From contig NZ_CP022823.1 in assembly GCF_002269255.1 (NCBI RefSeq), positions 1,736,001 through 1,800,000 on the forward strand: a stretch of 64,000 bases of DNA, read 5' to 3'. Below, one piece after another: positions 42,955 to 51,322 of the stretch. The translations under genes were made by a program, and so were the position numbers. How positions within the stretch are numbered: the first letter of the stretch is position 1; every line of letters starts with the position of its first letter. This DNA is from Klebsiella quasivariicola. Lineage in GTDB: Bacteria > Pseudomonadota > Gammaproteobacteria > Enterobacterales > Enterobacteriaceae. The notes under the pieces were generated by a model. The model had not been told where the DNA came from. It did no database searches and saw only the letters and a list, made by a program, of their open reading frames with translations.

Positions 42955-42998
42955 CATGGGTTACAGGCCGCCGGTTAACCGGCGGCCTGTAACCCATG
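42955..42998. repeat. 44-bp perfect palindrome over the transposase stop codon
   Basis: Two 22-bp arms (42955-42976 and 42977-42998) are exact reverse complements with no spacer. The sequence covers the last seven codons and stop of the transposase and the start of the non-coding end. As RNA it would be an extremely stable hairpin separating the transposase frame from the bridge RNA region. Confidence 0.95.
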
Positions 42999-43997
42999 GT
43001 AATCTTCTTCGCGGCTCAGTATCGCCCATGCTATTCGCGCATTCTTGTTCGCCAGCGCCACCGTCGCGATATTCCGGTTTCGCCTTTCCGATAACGCCTT
43101 CAGCCACTGGCTGCGTCTGTCGGTTTTATTCTGACACGCGTTCAGCACCGCACGCGCACCGTGGATTATCAGCGTCCGCAGGTAACTGTCTCCCCGTTTG
43201 CTGATAGACCCCAGCCGCGCTTTCCCGCCACTGGAGTGCTGCCGCGGGACCAGACCCAGATACGCCGCCATCTCCCGACCACTTTTGAACTGTCTGCCAT
43301 CGCCGACCGCCGCCACCAGCGCACTGGCCACCACCGGCCCCATACCCTCTATCGCCAGCAGCCTTTTTATCCGGATATCATCCCGTGCTGACTGCTCAAG
43401 CCGCCTGTCATGGCGGGCGACCCGCTCATCCAGCATCTGCAGCTCTTCCGCCAGTTCGCTCAGCAGGCGGATAAAGCGGTCATCCCACAGCTCTTGTTGC
43501 GACAGTATCTCCGGCAATGCCTTACGTAGCTGCCTTATTCCCACCGGCAGTACCAGACCAAACTCACCCAGCAGTCCCCGCATCTCATTACTCAGGGCTG
43601 TCCGGGCGCGGACGAGCCGGGCCCGGACGCGGTGCTCTGCCTGCAGCGTCTGCTGCCGCTCTGTCTTCATGGCCACAAAGCGCATTCCGGGACGGCTGAT
43701 AGCCTCGCAGATAGCTTCCGCGTCGTTGGCGTCATTCTTCTGCCCTTTAAGATAGGACTTGACCCGCTGAGGCGGGATAATGCGTACGGTATGCCCCATA
43801 CGGGTCAGCTCGCGGGCCCAGTAGTGGGCGGCGCCGCAGGCTTCAATCCCGATAAGGCAGGGAGAGAGTTGAGAGAAAAAGGCGGTCATGCGGTCCCGGC
43901 GCAGGGTTTTACGCAGGACAACATGTTCATGGTGATCCACGGCATGTATCTGGAAGATATTTTTAGCCAGGTCGAGACCAATACGTTTAATATTCAT
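42975..43997 (-). CDS. IS110-family (IS1111-type) DEDD recombinase
   Basis: This 340-residue recombinase has RuvC-like DEDD motifs in RIGLDLAKNIF, LIGIEACGAAHYW and KNDANDAEAI. The C-terminal Tnp domain has a helix-hairpin-helix (LLAIEGMGPVVA) and the catalytic serine region (RQHSSGGKARLGSISKRG). I take the ATG at 43997 (MNIKRIG), spaced 8 bases from GGAGG; a GTG three codons upstream is an alternative. The frame is intact. Its ribosome binding site lies inside a third copy of the terminal repeat sequence. Confidence 0.93.
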   Translation of the reverse strand: MNIKRIGLDLAKNIFQIHAVDHHEHVVLRKTLRRDRMTAFFSQLSPCLIGIEACGAAHYWARELTRMGHTVRIIPPQRVKSYLKGQKNDANDAEAICEAISRPGMRFVAMKTERQQTLQAEHRVRARLVRARTALSNEMRGLLGEFGLVLPVGIRQLRKALPEILSQQELWDDRFIRLLSELAEELQMLDERVARHDRRLEQSARDDIRIKRLLAIEGMGPVVASALVAAVGDGRQFKSGREMAAYLGLVPRQHSSGGKARLGSISKRGDSYLRTLIIHGARAVLNACQNKTDRRSQWLKALSERRNRNIATVALANKNARIAWAILSREEDYHGLQAAG

Positions 43998-43998
43998 G

Positions 43999-44074
43999 AT
44001 GGACACCTCCTCCGGGGATCTGGGGTTAACACCTCAGTCTGGCACTTTGATGCCGTAAGGTGGGAGGTGTCCAT
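43999..44074 (-). promoter_or_regulatory. Inverted repeat that can sequester the transposase ribosome binding site
   Basis: Read on the minus strand, ATGGACACCTCC of the left terminal repeat is followed about 50 bases later by GGAGGTGTCCAT (44010-43999), a perfect 12-bp complement containing the Shine-Dalgarno GGAGG one base before the ATG region. A transcript entering from outside would fold these together. Confidence 0.7.
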
Positions 44075-44127
44075 CACATCGGGCTACGTGATTTGGCACC
44101 CGGTTCGCCCCTTTCATAGGCACTGCG

Positions 44128-44215
44128 TTTGTGCCGGATGGCGGCTAACGCCTCTACGGAACCGCGCTGAACGGTAGCCCGGCTAAGGCGGTTACGCCGC
44201 GAGCCGGGGATTTGA
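44128..44215. repeat. REP-like palindromic units downstream of the GNAT gene
   Basis: GTGCCGGATGGCGGCTAACGCC near 44131 and AGCCCGGCTAAGGCGG with CGCCGCGAGCCGGG (44177-44211) are REP-type repeats between the IS and the acetyltransferase gene. Confidence 0.65.
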
Positions 44216-44224
44216 CACCAGATA

Positions 44225-44779
44225 TCACTCCGGCAGCGTCCAGTCGCCGTCACCCAGCGCACGCTGCATAATCAACGTATCCCGCCAGTCGCCCATCTTG
44301 TAGCCCACGCTGCGCAGTTGACCCGCCACGGTAAAACCAAACTTTTTATGGATCGCCAGCGAACCAGCATTGTTATGGCCATCACCGATGATCGCCAGCA
44401 TCTGCCGCCACGGGCCTTTCTCACATTCGGCGATCAGCCGCGACAGCAGCGCGCTGCCGATACCGCGCCCGCCCATTCCCGATTCCACGTAGATCGATTC
44501 CTCAAGCGTGTAGCGATAGGCCGGACGGGGCCGATAGAAGGTGGCGTAGCAGTAGCCGACGATAGCGCCGCGCCACAGCGCCACCAGCCAGGGCAGCCCG
44601 TTATCGCGGACGGTTTTGATCCGTTTACGCATTTCGTCAACGGTAGGGGGGATCTCTTCAAAGGAAGCGCGGCCATTGAGCACGTGCCAGACATACAGCG
44701 CGGCGATGGCGTGCGCATCGTCGGGCAGCGCTTCACGAATTTCTAAATCACTGTCGAGTAACGGGGCCTCTGCGGGCAT
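44225..44779 (-). CDS. GNAT N-acetyltransferase, phosphinothricin/MnaT-like
   Basis: This 184-residue acetyltransferase has the acetyl-CoA binding signature GMGGRGIGSALLSRL (motif A) and the preceding strand EESIYVES. Overall pattern (SFEEIPPTVDEM, YRPRPAYRYT) is that of the PAT/Bar/MnaT group that acetylates phosphinothricin, methionine sulfone or related amino acid analogues. The substrate here is unproven. It stands alone, convergent with the IS and 86 bp from dld on the same strand. Confidence 0.88.
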   Translation of the reverse strand: MPAEAPLLDSDLEIREALPDDAHAIAALYVWHVLNGRASFEEIPPTVDEMRKRIKTVRDNGLPWLVALWRGAIVGYCYATFYRPRPAYRYTLEESIYVESGMGGRGIGSALLSRLIAECEKGPWRQMLAIIGDGHNNAGSLAIHKKFGFTVAGQLRSVGYKMGDWRDTLIMQRALGDGDWTLPE

Positions 44780-44865
44780 GGCGGCGCTCCTGAATCTGCC
44801 GGAGAGACATTCTCCGGCGTGCAGCGTAATACAGAAGCGCCAAGGCTGAATAGTCCTGCCGCTGA

Positions 44866-46611
44866 TTATTGCGGATCCGCCGGGGAGACCGGCGTTGGTG
44901 CCGCTTCACCCCAGTATTTCTGCTTACTGGTTTTACCAATCCCTGGGTTCATGCTGTTGGTCGGATCGTTCTGGCGATAGAACTGCTGCAGGCTCTCCGG
45001 GGCCTCATACAGATGACCCACGTTATGCTCCGCCGGGTACTGGGCGCCGCGCGCTTTCAGTAACTCCAGCATCTGCTCTTTCAGCGCGTGGGCGTCGACC
45101 CCTTTCTTGACGATGTAATCCTGATGGAAAACATGGCACATAAAGTGGCCATAGTAGAGCTTATGCACCAGCTGGCTGTCGATCTCCGGCGGCAGATGTT
45201 CGAACCACTCGGTATCGTTGCGGCGTAGGGCGATATCCAGCGCCAGAATATCTTCGACTTCATCAGCATGCACCGCCTGATAGCGGATGGCCGCGCCGGC
45301 GGCGGCAAAGCGGTGCAGGAATGCCTTGCTGCCTTCTTCTGGCGTACAGGCGAAGAAATCTCCCTCGGCCTGCTGGAAGTATTCCGTCAGCCAGCGCTGC
45401 GCTTCTTCGATGCCATCCCCGGCCATCTTCAGCAGCAGATGGTGTTCATATTTATCACGCCAGGTTTTCATCCGCTCCGGTAAGTGCGCCGGGAAGACGT
45501 GGCCGAGCTTCTGCATAAAGCGGTCGGTAAAGTGCGGCTTAAACAGCGAGACTTTATCCAGCATCGCGTCGGTGCGCCCCTTCATGGTGAAGAAGAACGG
45601 CATTTTGTCGGTGCCGAGCTTGTCGATCATCAGGAAGGTGTCCTTGCCATACTTCTCGGCGATATCGTAAATATCGCGGTGCATATATTCCCCCGCCACC
45701 GGCAGATGCTGGAACTCGGCGAGGATATGGCGGCGGATCTCGGTCAATACCTGCGGCTGGTTGGTGCCAATGTAAAACACCTGCTGGCGTTTTTCCGCCG
45801 GGAAGGTATCCAGACGCGCGGCGAAAACCGCCAGCTTTCCGGCGCAGCCGGAGGATTCGAACAGGCGGTCCGGGTCGGCGTTGTAGCGCGCCGGAGTGTC
45901 GGCATCGACATCGCGCACGCGGGTCACATAGTCGTGATCGTGGGCGTGGCGGCCGTCGTGCAGCACATCGCTATCGCTGATGCGCTCGTCGTCGAGGCGG
46001 CTGAGGATCTGCTCCGGCGTGCTGCCGAGATCAATGCCCAGATGGTTGACCAGCTTCAACTTGCCGTCGGCGTCAATCTGCGCGAACAGCGACATCTCGG
46101 TATAGGCGGGCCCGCGCTGCACCAGCGAACCGCCGGAGTTGTTGCAGATCCCGCCGATCACCGATGCGCCGATGCATGACGAGCCGATCACTGAGTGCGG
46201 CTCGCGACCCAGCGGTTTGAGCGCTTTTTCCAGCGAATAGAGGGTAGTGCCGGGCCAGGCCAGCACCTGCTCGCCTTTGTCCAGCAGATGCAGTTTATCC
46301 AGGCGCAGAGTGCTGATAATCACGATCTCGCGATCGTAATCATTGCCGTTGGGGGTCGAACCTTCGGTCAGGCCGGTGTTGGCCGCCTGCATCAGAATAA
46401 TTTTATCGGCGTCTACGCAGGCGTTAAGCACGCGCCAGAGTTCCAGCAGGGTGCCGGGAAAGACAACCGCCAGCGCCTCGCCCTGACCGGAGCGGAAGCC
46501 TTTGCGGTAGCGTTGGGTTTTTGCCGGGTCGGCCAGCAGATGCGAAGGGCCAACCAGGCGCGCCAGATCCGCCAGAAACGTTTTATGGGTATTAGTGGGT
46601 GCAGATGACAT
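44866..46611 (-). CDS. dld: Quinone-dependent D-lactate dehydrogenase
   Basis: This 581-residue peripheral membrane flavoprotein oxidises D-lactate to pyruvate and passes electrons to quinone. The FAD-binding-4 domain is visible near residues 45-200 (MQAANTGLTEGSTP, SVIGSSCIGASVIGGICNNSGG), followed by the membrane-binding and cap domains typical of enterobacterial Dld. The start at 46611 (MSSAPTNTHK) has AAGGAG upstream. The C-terminus is about ten residues longer than E. coli Dld. It is divergent from bglX across 194 bp. Confidence 0.96.
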   Translation of the reverse strand: MSSAPTNTHKTFLADLARLVGPSHLLADPAKTQRYRKGFRSGQGEALAVVFPGTLLELWRVLNACVDADKIILMQAANTGLTEGSTPNGNDYDREIVIISTLRLDKLHLLDKGEQVLAWPGTTLYSLEKALKPLGREPHSVIGSSCIGASVIGGICNNSGGSLVQRGPAYTEMSLFAQIDADGKLKLVNHLGIDLGSTPEQILSRLDDERISDSDVLHDGRHAHDHDYVTRVRDVDADTPARYNADPDRLFESSGCAGKLAVFAARLDTFPAEKRQQVFYIGTNQPQVLTEIRRHILAEFQHLPVAGEYMHRDIYDIAEKYGKDTFLMIDKLGTDKMPFFFTMKGRTDAMLDKVSLFKPHFTDRFMQKLGHVFPAHLPERMKTWRDKYEHHLLLKMAGDGIEEAQRWLTEYFQQAEGDFFACTPEEGSKAFLHRFAAAGAAIRYQAVHADEVEDILALDIALRRNDTEWFEHLPPEIDSQLVHKLYYGHFMCHVFHQDYIVKKGVDAHALKEQMLELLKARGAQYPAEHNVGHLYEAPESLQQFYRQNDPTNSMNPGIGKTSKQKYWGEAAPTPVSPADPQ

Positions 46612-46805
46612 GTTCCACTCCTTGTGGTGGTGCGCGAAATATCGAGGATAAGCATAGCGCTTTGTATGACAATTTGATGCATGAATGTTTCGCAAAAATC
46701 AGAGAAGAACCTTAGCATTCTGCGGGCGCGTTGTTTATATATATGGCAAACTGCGGTTTTTATTATGTTTTACCGAGTCCCCGTCTGAGAAAAAGCGAGA
46801 TAACA

Positions 46806-49103
46806 ATGAAATGGCTCTGCACTGTAGGCGTCGCCGTGAGTCTGGCGCTGCAACCCGCGCTGGCGGATGAACTGTTTGGTAACCACCCTCTGACCCCGCA
46901 GGCGCGGGATGCCTTTGTCACCGACCTGCTGAAAAAAATGACGGTGGACGAGAAAATCGGCCAGCTGCGTCTGATAAGCGTCGGCCCGGATAACCCGAAA
47001 GAAGCGATCCGTGAAATGATCAAAGACGGTCAGGTGGGGGCGATTTTTAACACCGTCACCCGGCCGGATATCCGCACGATGCAGGATCAGGTGATGCAGC
47101 TTAGCCGCCTGAAGATCCCATTGTTCTTTGCCTATGATGTGCTGCACGGCCAGCGCACCGTCTTCCCGATAAGCCTCGGCCTGGCCTCATCGTTTAACCT
47201 TGACGCGGTGAAGACCGTGGGCCGCGTGTCAGCTTATGAAGCCGCCGATGACGGCCTGAACATGACCTGGGCGCCGATGGTCGACGTCTCCCGCGACCCG
47301 CGCTGGGGACGCGCTTCCGAAGGGTTCGGGGAAGACACGTATCTGACCACGATGATGGGCCAGGCGATGGTGGAGTCGATGCAGGGCAAGAGTCCGGCGG
47401 ACCGCTATTCAGTGATGACCAGCGTCAAGCACTTCGCCGCCTACGGCGCGGTGGAGGGCGGGAAAGAGTACAACACGGTCGACATGAGTCCGCAGCGCCT
47501 GTTCAACGACTATATGCCGCCGTATAAAGCCGGGCTGGATGCCGGCAGCGGCGCGGTGATGGTGGCCCTGAACTCGCTGAACGGCACCCCGGCGACGGCC
47601 GATCCCTGGCTGCTGAAAGACGTCCTGCGCGACCAGTGGGGCTTTAAAGGCATCACGGTTTCCGACCACGGCGCCATCAAAGAGTTGATTAAGCACGGCG
47701 TGGCCTCCGACCCGGAAGACGCGGTGCGCGTGGCGCTCAAGTCCGGCATCAACATGAGCATGAGCGACGAGTATTACAGCAAGTACCTGCCGGAGCTGGT
47801 GAAGTCCGGCAAGGTGACCATGGCCGAGCTGGATGACGCCACCCGTCATGTGCTCAACGTGAAATATGACATGGGGCTGTTCAACGATCCGTACAGCCAC
47901 CTGGGACCAAAAGATTCTGACCCGCAGGACACCAACGCGGAAAGCCGCCTGCATCGCAAAGAGGCGCGCGAAGTGGCCCGCGAAAGCCTGGTACTGCTGA
48001 AAAACCGTCTCGAGACGCTGCCGCTGAAAAAATCCGGCACCATCGCGGTGATTGGCACGCTGGCAGACAGTAAGCGCGACATGATGGGCAGCTGGTCCGC
48101 GGCCGGGGTGGCCGACCAGTCGGTGACCGTCCTGACCGGCATTAAAGAAGCGCTGGGCGATAACGGCAAAGTGATTTACGCCAAAGGGGCGAACGTTACC
48201 GACGATAAAGGCATTGTCGATTTCCTTAACCTGTATGAGAAAGCGGTGCAGGTTGACCCGCGCTCGCCGCAGGAAATGATCGACGAAGCCGTCGCGGCGG
48301 CGAAGCAATCTGACGTGGTGGTTGCCGTGGTGGGCGAAGCGCAGGGCATGGCGCATGAGGCCTCCAGCCGCACCGATATCACCCTGCCGCAGAGCCAGCG
48401 CAATCTGATTGCCGCCCTCAAAGCCACCGGCAAACCGCTGGTGCTGGTGCTGATGAACGGCCGTCCGCTGGCGCTGGTGAAAGAGGATCAGCAAGCCGAT
48501 GCGCTGCTGGAGACCTGGTTTGCCGGCACCGAAGGCGGCCACGCCATCGCCGATGTGCTGTTTGGCGATTACAATCCGTCGGGCAAACTGCCGATGTCTT
48601 TCCCGCGCTCGGTGGGGCAGATCCCAACCTACTACAGCCACCTGAATACCGGCCGGCCGTATAATCCGGAGAAGCCGAACAAGTACACCTCGCGTTACTT
48701 CGATGAAGCCAACGGCCCGCTGTATCCGTTTGGTTACGGCCTCAGCTACACCACCTTTAGCGTCTCCGATGTCACCATGTCGTCAGCCACCCTGCCGCAC
48801 GACGGCAGCGTGACCGCCAGCGTGCAGGTGACCAACACCGGCAAACGTGAAGGGGCAACGGTCATTCAGCTGTATCTGCAGGACGTCACCGCCTCCATGA
48901 GCCGGCCGGTGAAAATGCTGCGCGGCTTTAAAAAGGTCACCCTCAAGCCGGGCGAAACGCAAACCGTTAGCTTCCCGATTGACGTCGACGCGCTGAAGTT
49001 CTGGAACCAGCAGATGAAATACGTTGCTGAGCCGGGCAAATTCAATGTCTTTATCGGCGTGGACTCTGCCCGCGTGAAGCAGAGCGAGTTTGAACTGTTG
49101 TAA
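46806..49103 (+). CDS. bglX: Periplasmic beta-glucosidase (GH3)
   Basis: This 765-residue protein, the same length as E. coli BglX, has a signal peptide ending PALA-DELF. The GH3 N-terminal domain contains the nucleophile aspartate in GITVSDHGAIKEL. The GH3 C-terminal domain (KSGTIAVIGTLADSK onwards) and a fibronectin-III-like domain at the end follow. It hydrolyses periplasmic beta-glucosides. The start at ATG 46806 is 28 codons inside the longest frame but gives the proper signal peptide. Confidence 0.96.
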   Translation: MKWLCTVGVAVSLALQPALADELFGNHPLTPQARDAFVTDLLKKMTVDEKIGQLRLISVGPDNPKEAIREMIKDGQVGAIFNTVTRPDIRTMQDQVMQLSRLKIPLFFAYDVLHGQRTVFPISLGLASSFNLDAVKTVGRVSAYEAADDGLNMTWAPMVDVSRDPRWGRASEGFGEDTYLTTMMGQAMVESMQGKSPADRYSVMTSVKHFAAYGAVEGGKEYNTVDMSPQRLFNDYMPPYKAGLDAGSGAVMVALNSLNGTPATADPWLLKDVLRDQWGFKGITVSDHGAIKELIKHGVASDPEDAVRVALKSGINMSMSDEYYSKYLPELVKSGKVTMAELDDATRHVLNVKYDMGLFNDPYSHLGPKDSDPQDTNAESRLHRKEAREVARESLVLLKNRLETLPLKKSGTIAVIGTLADSKRDMMGSWSAAGVADQSVTVLTGIKEALGDNGKVIYAKGANVTDDKGIVDFLNLYEKAVQVDPRSPQEMIDEAVAAAKQSDVVVAVVGEAQGMAHEASSRTDITLPQSQRNLIAALKATGKPLVLVLMNGRPLALVKEDQQADALLETWFAGTEGGHAIADVLFGDYNPSGKLPMSFPRSVGQIPTYYSHLNTGRPYNPEKPNKYTSRYFDEANGPLYPFGYGLSYTTFSVSDVTMSSATLPHDGSVTASVQVTNTGKREGATVIQLYLQDVTASMSRPVKMLRGFKKVTLKPGETQTVSFPIDVDALKFWNQQMKYVAEPGKFNVFIGVDSARVKQSEFELL

Positions 49104-49133
49104 GGAATAGCCCTTAAGCCCAACGTGACACTT

Positions 49134-49163
49134 AAAAGGCCGATTAATCGGCCTTTTCTTTTT
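49134..49163 (+). terminator. Terminator after bglX
   Basis: AAAAGGCCGAT and ATCGGCCTTTT form an 11-bp stem with a two-base apex (TA) and a downstream T-rich run, 30 bp after the bglX stop. Confidence 0.88.
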
Positions 49164-49239
49164 CGCATCATCAGCAAATGGACTACGCTTTTCTCTTAAG
49201 CTTCTGTAAGCGAAGCGCAAAAGAACTGAGGGAAGCGGG

Positions 49240-50157
49240 ATGAAGATGGCGACGAAATGGTCCGGTGCGCTGGCGCTGGCCGCCCTGATAAGTGTGCCGC
49301 TGCAGGCGGCGGAGCCGGTGAAGGTCGGCTCGAAGATTGATACTGAAGGGGCGCTGCTGGGCAATATGATCCAGCAGGTGCTGGAAAGTCATGGCGTAAA
49401 AACGATAAATAAAATCCAGCTTGGCACCACGCCGGTGGTGCGCGGGGCGATTGTCGCCGGCGAGCTGGATATCTACCCGGAATATACCGGCAATGGCGCT
49501 TTCTTCTTTAAAGATGAAAACGACCCGGCGTGGAAGAATGCCCAACAGGGCTATGAAAAGGTGAAGCGCCTCGACCAGGAGAAGCATCAGCTGGTATGGC
49601 TCACCCCGGCGCCAGCGAACAACACATGGACCATCGCGGTGCGCCAGGACCTGGCGGAGAAAAATCACCTGACCTCGCTGGCCGACCTCAGCCGCTATCT
49701 GCAGCAGGGCGGCGAATTTAAGCTGGCGGCCTCGGCGGAATTTATTGAACGCCCGGATGCACTACCGGCCTTTGAAAAAGCGTATGGCTTTAAACTTAAC
49801 CAGAACCAGCTGCTGTCGCTGGCCGGGGGCGATACGGCGGTGACCATCAAAGCGGCGGCGCAGCAAACCTCCGGCGTCAACGCGGCGATGGCCTACGGCA
49901 CTGACGGCCCGGTGGCGGCGCTGGGATTGCAGACGCTGAGCGACCCGCAGGGCGTGCAGCCGATTTATGCCCCGACGCCGGTGGTGCGCGAGGCGGTGCT
50001 CAAAGCCTATCCGCAGATCGCCGACTGGCTGAAGCCGGTCTTTGCCAGCCTCGATGAAAAAACCTTGCAGCAGCTGAACGCCCGCATTGCGGTGGAAGGC
50101 CAGGATGCGAAGCGCGTGGCGGCAGATTATCTGCAGCAGAAAGGCCTGCTGAAGTAA
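49240..50157 (+). CDS. osmF: Osmolyte ABC transporter substrate-binding protein
   Basis: This 305-residue OpuAC-family binding protein has a signal peptide ending near LQA-AEPVK. It closely follows E. coli OsmF/YehZ (same length; KVGSKIDTEGALLGN, LDIYPEYTGNGAFFF, AYGTDGPVAALGL). The YehZYXW system is a stress-induced, low-affinity glycine betaine type importer. It is the first gene of the four-gene operon; yehY follows 7 bp later. RpoS control is known in E. coli but cannot be proven from this sequence. Confidence 0.94.
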   Translation: MKMATKWSGALALAALISVPLQAAEPVKVGSKIDTEGALLGNMIQQVLESHGVKTINKIQLGTTPVVRGAIVAGELDIYPEYTGNGAFFFKDENDPAWKNAQQGYEKVKRLDQEKHQLVWLTPAPANNTWTIAVRQDLAEKNHLTSLADLSRYLQQGGEFKLAASAEFIERPDALPAFEKAYGFKLNQNQLLSLAGGDTAVTIKAAAQQTSGVNAAMAYGTDGPVAALGLQTLSDPQGVQPIYAPTPVVREAVLKAYPQIADWLKPVFASLDEKTLQQLNARIAVEGQDAKRVAADYLQQKGLLK

Positions 50158-50164
50158 GCCACCG

Positions 50165-51322
50165 GTGACCATTCGTTGTACTCACCGCGTCGGCCTGCTG
50201 CTGACAGGTCTGTTGCTGGTTACGCTGGCGCTGCCGTTTATCACTTACGCGCCGAATCGCTTACTCTCCGGCGAAGGGCGTGGGCTGTGGCTGGTGATGC
50301 CCTGGCTCGCCGGCGTTCAGCTGGCGGCAGCCCTTGTCGGGATGCTGCTTTGCTGGCGGCCTGGCAGGGTCGCGCCGCTTCTTCACCTGCTGCTGGCCGA
50401 ACTGCTCTTCCCGCTGCTTATCTGGGGCAGCGGCCAGGCGGCGCTTGAGCTCTCCCGGCATGGCTCGCCGCTGGCGCGCACCTCGCCCGGCAGCGGCCTG
50501 TGGCTGTCGCTGGCGCTTTGTCTGCTGCTGACCAGCGAGGCCATCCGTCATCTTACCGTCCGGCCGCTGTGGCGCTGGCTGCTTAATGCGCAAGTCTGGC
50601 TGTTGCCCATCATCCTGCTTGCTACCGGGGCGCTCGATCAGCTCTCTCTGCTGAAGGAGTATGCCAACCGTCAGGAGGTATTTGACGACGCCCTGCGCCA
50701 GCATCTGCTTCTGCTGTTCGGCACCCTGCTGCCGGGCCTGCTCATTGGCCTGCCGCTGGGGGTATGGCTGTGGCGACGTCCGCGCTGGCAGGCGCCGGCC
50801 TTTACCGTGCTCAATGTGATCCAGACTATCCCGTCGGTGGCGCTGTTCGGCCTGCTGATTGCGCCACTTGCCGGCCTGGCGCGCTATTTCCCGGTGCTGG
50901 GCGAGCTGGGCATCTCCGGGACCGGCGTGGCGCCGGCCCTGATCGCCCTGACTTTGTATGCGCTGCTGCCGCTGGTGCGCGGGGTGGTGACCGGCCTGCA
51001 GCAGGTGCCGCAGGATGCTCTGGAGAGCGCGACGGCGATGGGCATGAGCGCCGGGCAGCGCTTTCGTCAGGTGCAGCTTCCCCTGGCGATGCCGGTACTG
51101 TTGCGCAGCCTGCGGGTGATCAGCGTGCAAACCGTCGGCATGGCGGTGGTGGCCGCGCTGATCGGCGCCGGCGGCTTTGGCGCGCTGGTGTTTCAGGGGC
51201 TGCTGAGCAGTGCGCTGGATCTGGTGCTGCTGGGCGTGGTGCCGACGATTGCCCTGGCGGTGGTGGTGGATGCCCTGTTCGCCCTGTGGGGCGCCTGGCT
51301 GAAAGGAGAGGCCAATGATTGA
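50165..51322 (+). CDS. yehY: Osmolyte ABC transporter permease YehY
   Basis: This 385-residue permease starts at a GTG (50165). The N-terminal half has several hydrophobic spans not found in short permeases, and the C-terminal half is the BPD_transp_1 domain with the EAA-like loop (DALESATAMGMSAGQRFRQVQLPLAMP). Paired with YehW it should form the channel. It overlaps yehX by 8 bases. The start is the least certain part because no strong ribosome binding site precedes it. Confidence 0.9.
   Translation: MTIRCTHRVGLLLTGLLLVTLALPFITYAPNRLLSGEGRGLWLVMPWLAGVQLAAALVGMLLCWRPGRVAPLLHLLLAELLFPLLIWGSGQAALELSRHGSPLARTSPGSGLWLSLALCLLLTSEAIRHLTVRPLWRWLLNAQVWLLPIILLATGALDQLSLLKEYANRQEVFDDALRQHLLLLFGTLLPGLLIGLPLGVWLWRRPRWQAPAFTVLNVIQTIPSVALFGLLIAPLAGLARYFPVLGELGISGTGVAPALIALTLYALLPLVRGVVTGLQQVPQDALESATAMGMSAGQRFRQVQLPLAMPVLLRSLRVISVQTVGMAVVAALIGAGGFGALVFQGLLSSALDLVLLGVVPTIALAVVVDALFALWGAWLKGEAND

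Larger units (their letters stand above)
42698..44081 (-). mobile_element. IS110-family element of the IS1111 type, inserted in a REP with CG core
   Basis: Both flanks share the dinucleotide CG (42696-42697 and 44080-44081); removing the element restores a REP end. Subterminal inverted repeats of 13 bp, ATGGACACCTCCC (42701-42713) and GGGAGGTGTCCAT (44062-44074), are characteristic of the IS1111 group. The transposase is on the minus strand with only about 85 bp upstream but about 275 bp of non-coding DNA downstream. That long 3' end is where IS1111-group elements place their bridge RNA. Size is about 1384 bp. Confidence 0.83.

Noticed and set aside
42975..44006. GTG start of the IS1111-type recombinase three codons upstream
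   Set aside because: The ATG at 43997 has a well spaced GGAGG; with the GTG start that sequence would be inside or too near the start codon.
47409..48641. Long open frame (about 410 codons) antisense to bglX
   Set aside because: It is the shadow of a high-GC gene with strong codon bias; no motif recognised, and bglX is unambiguous.
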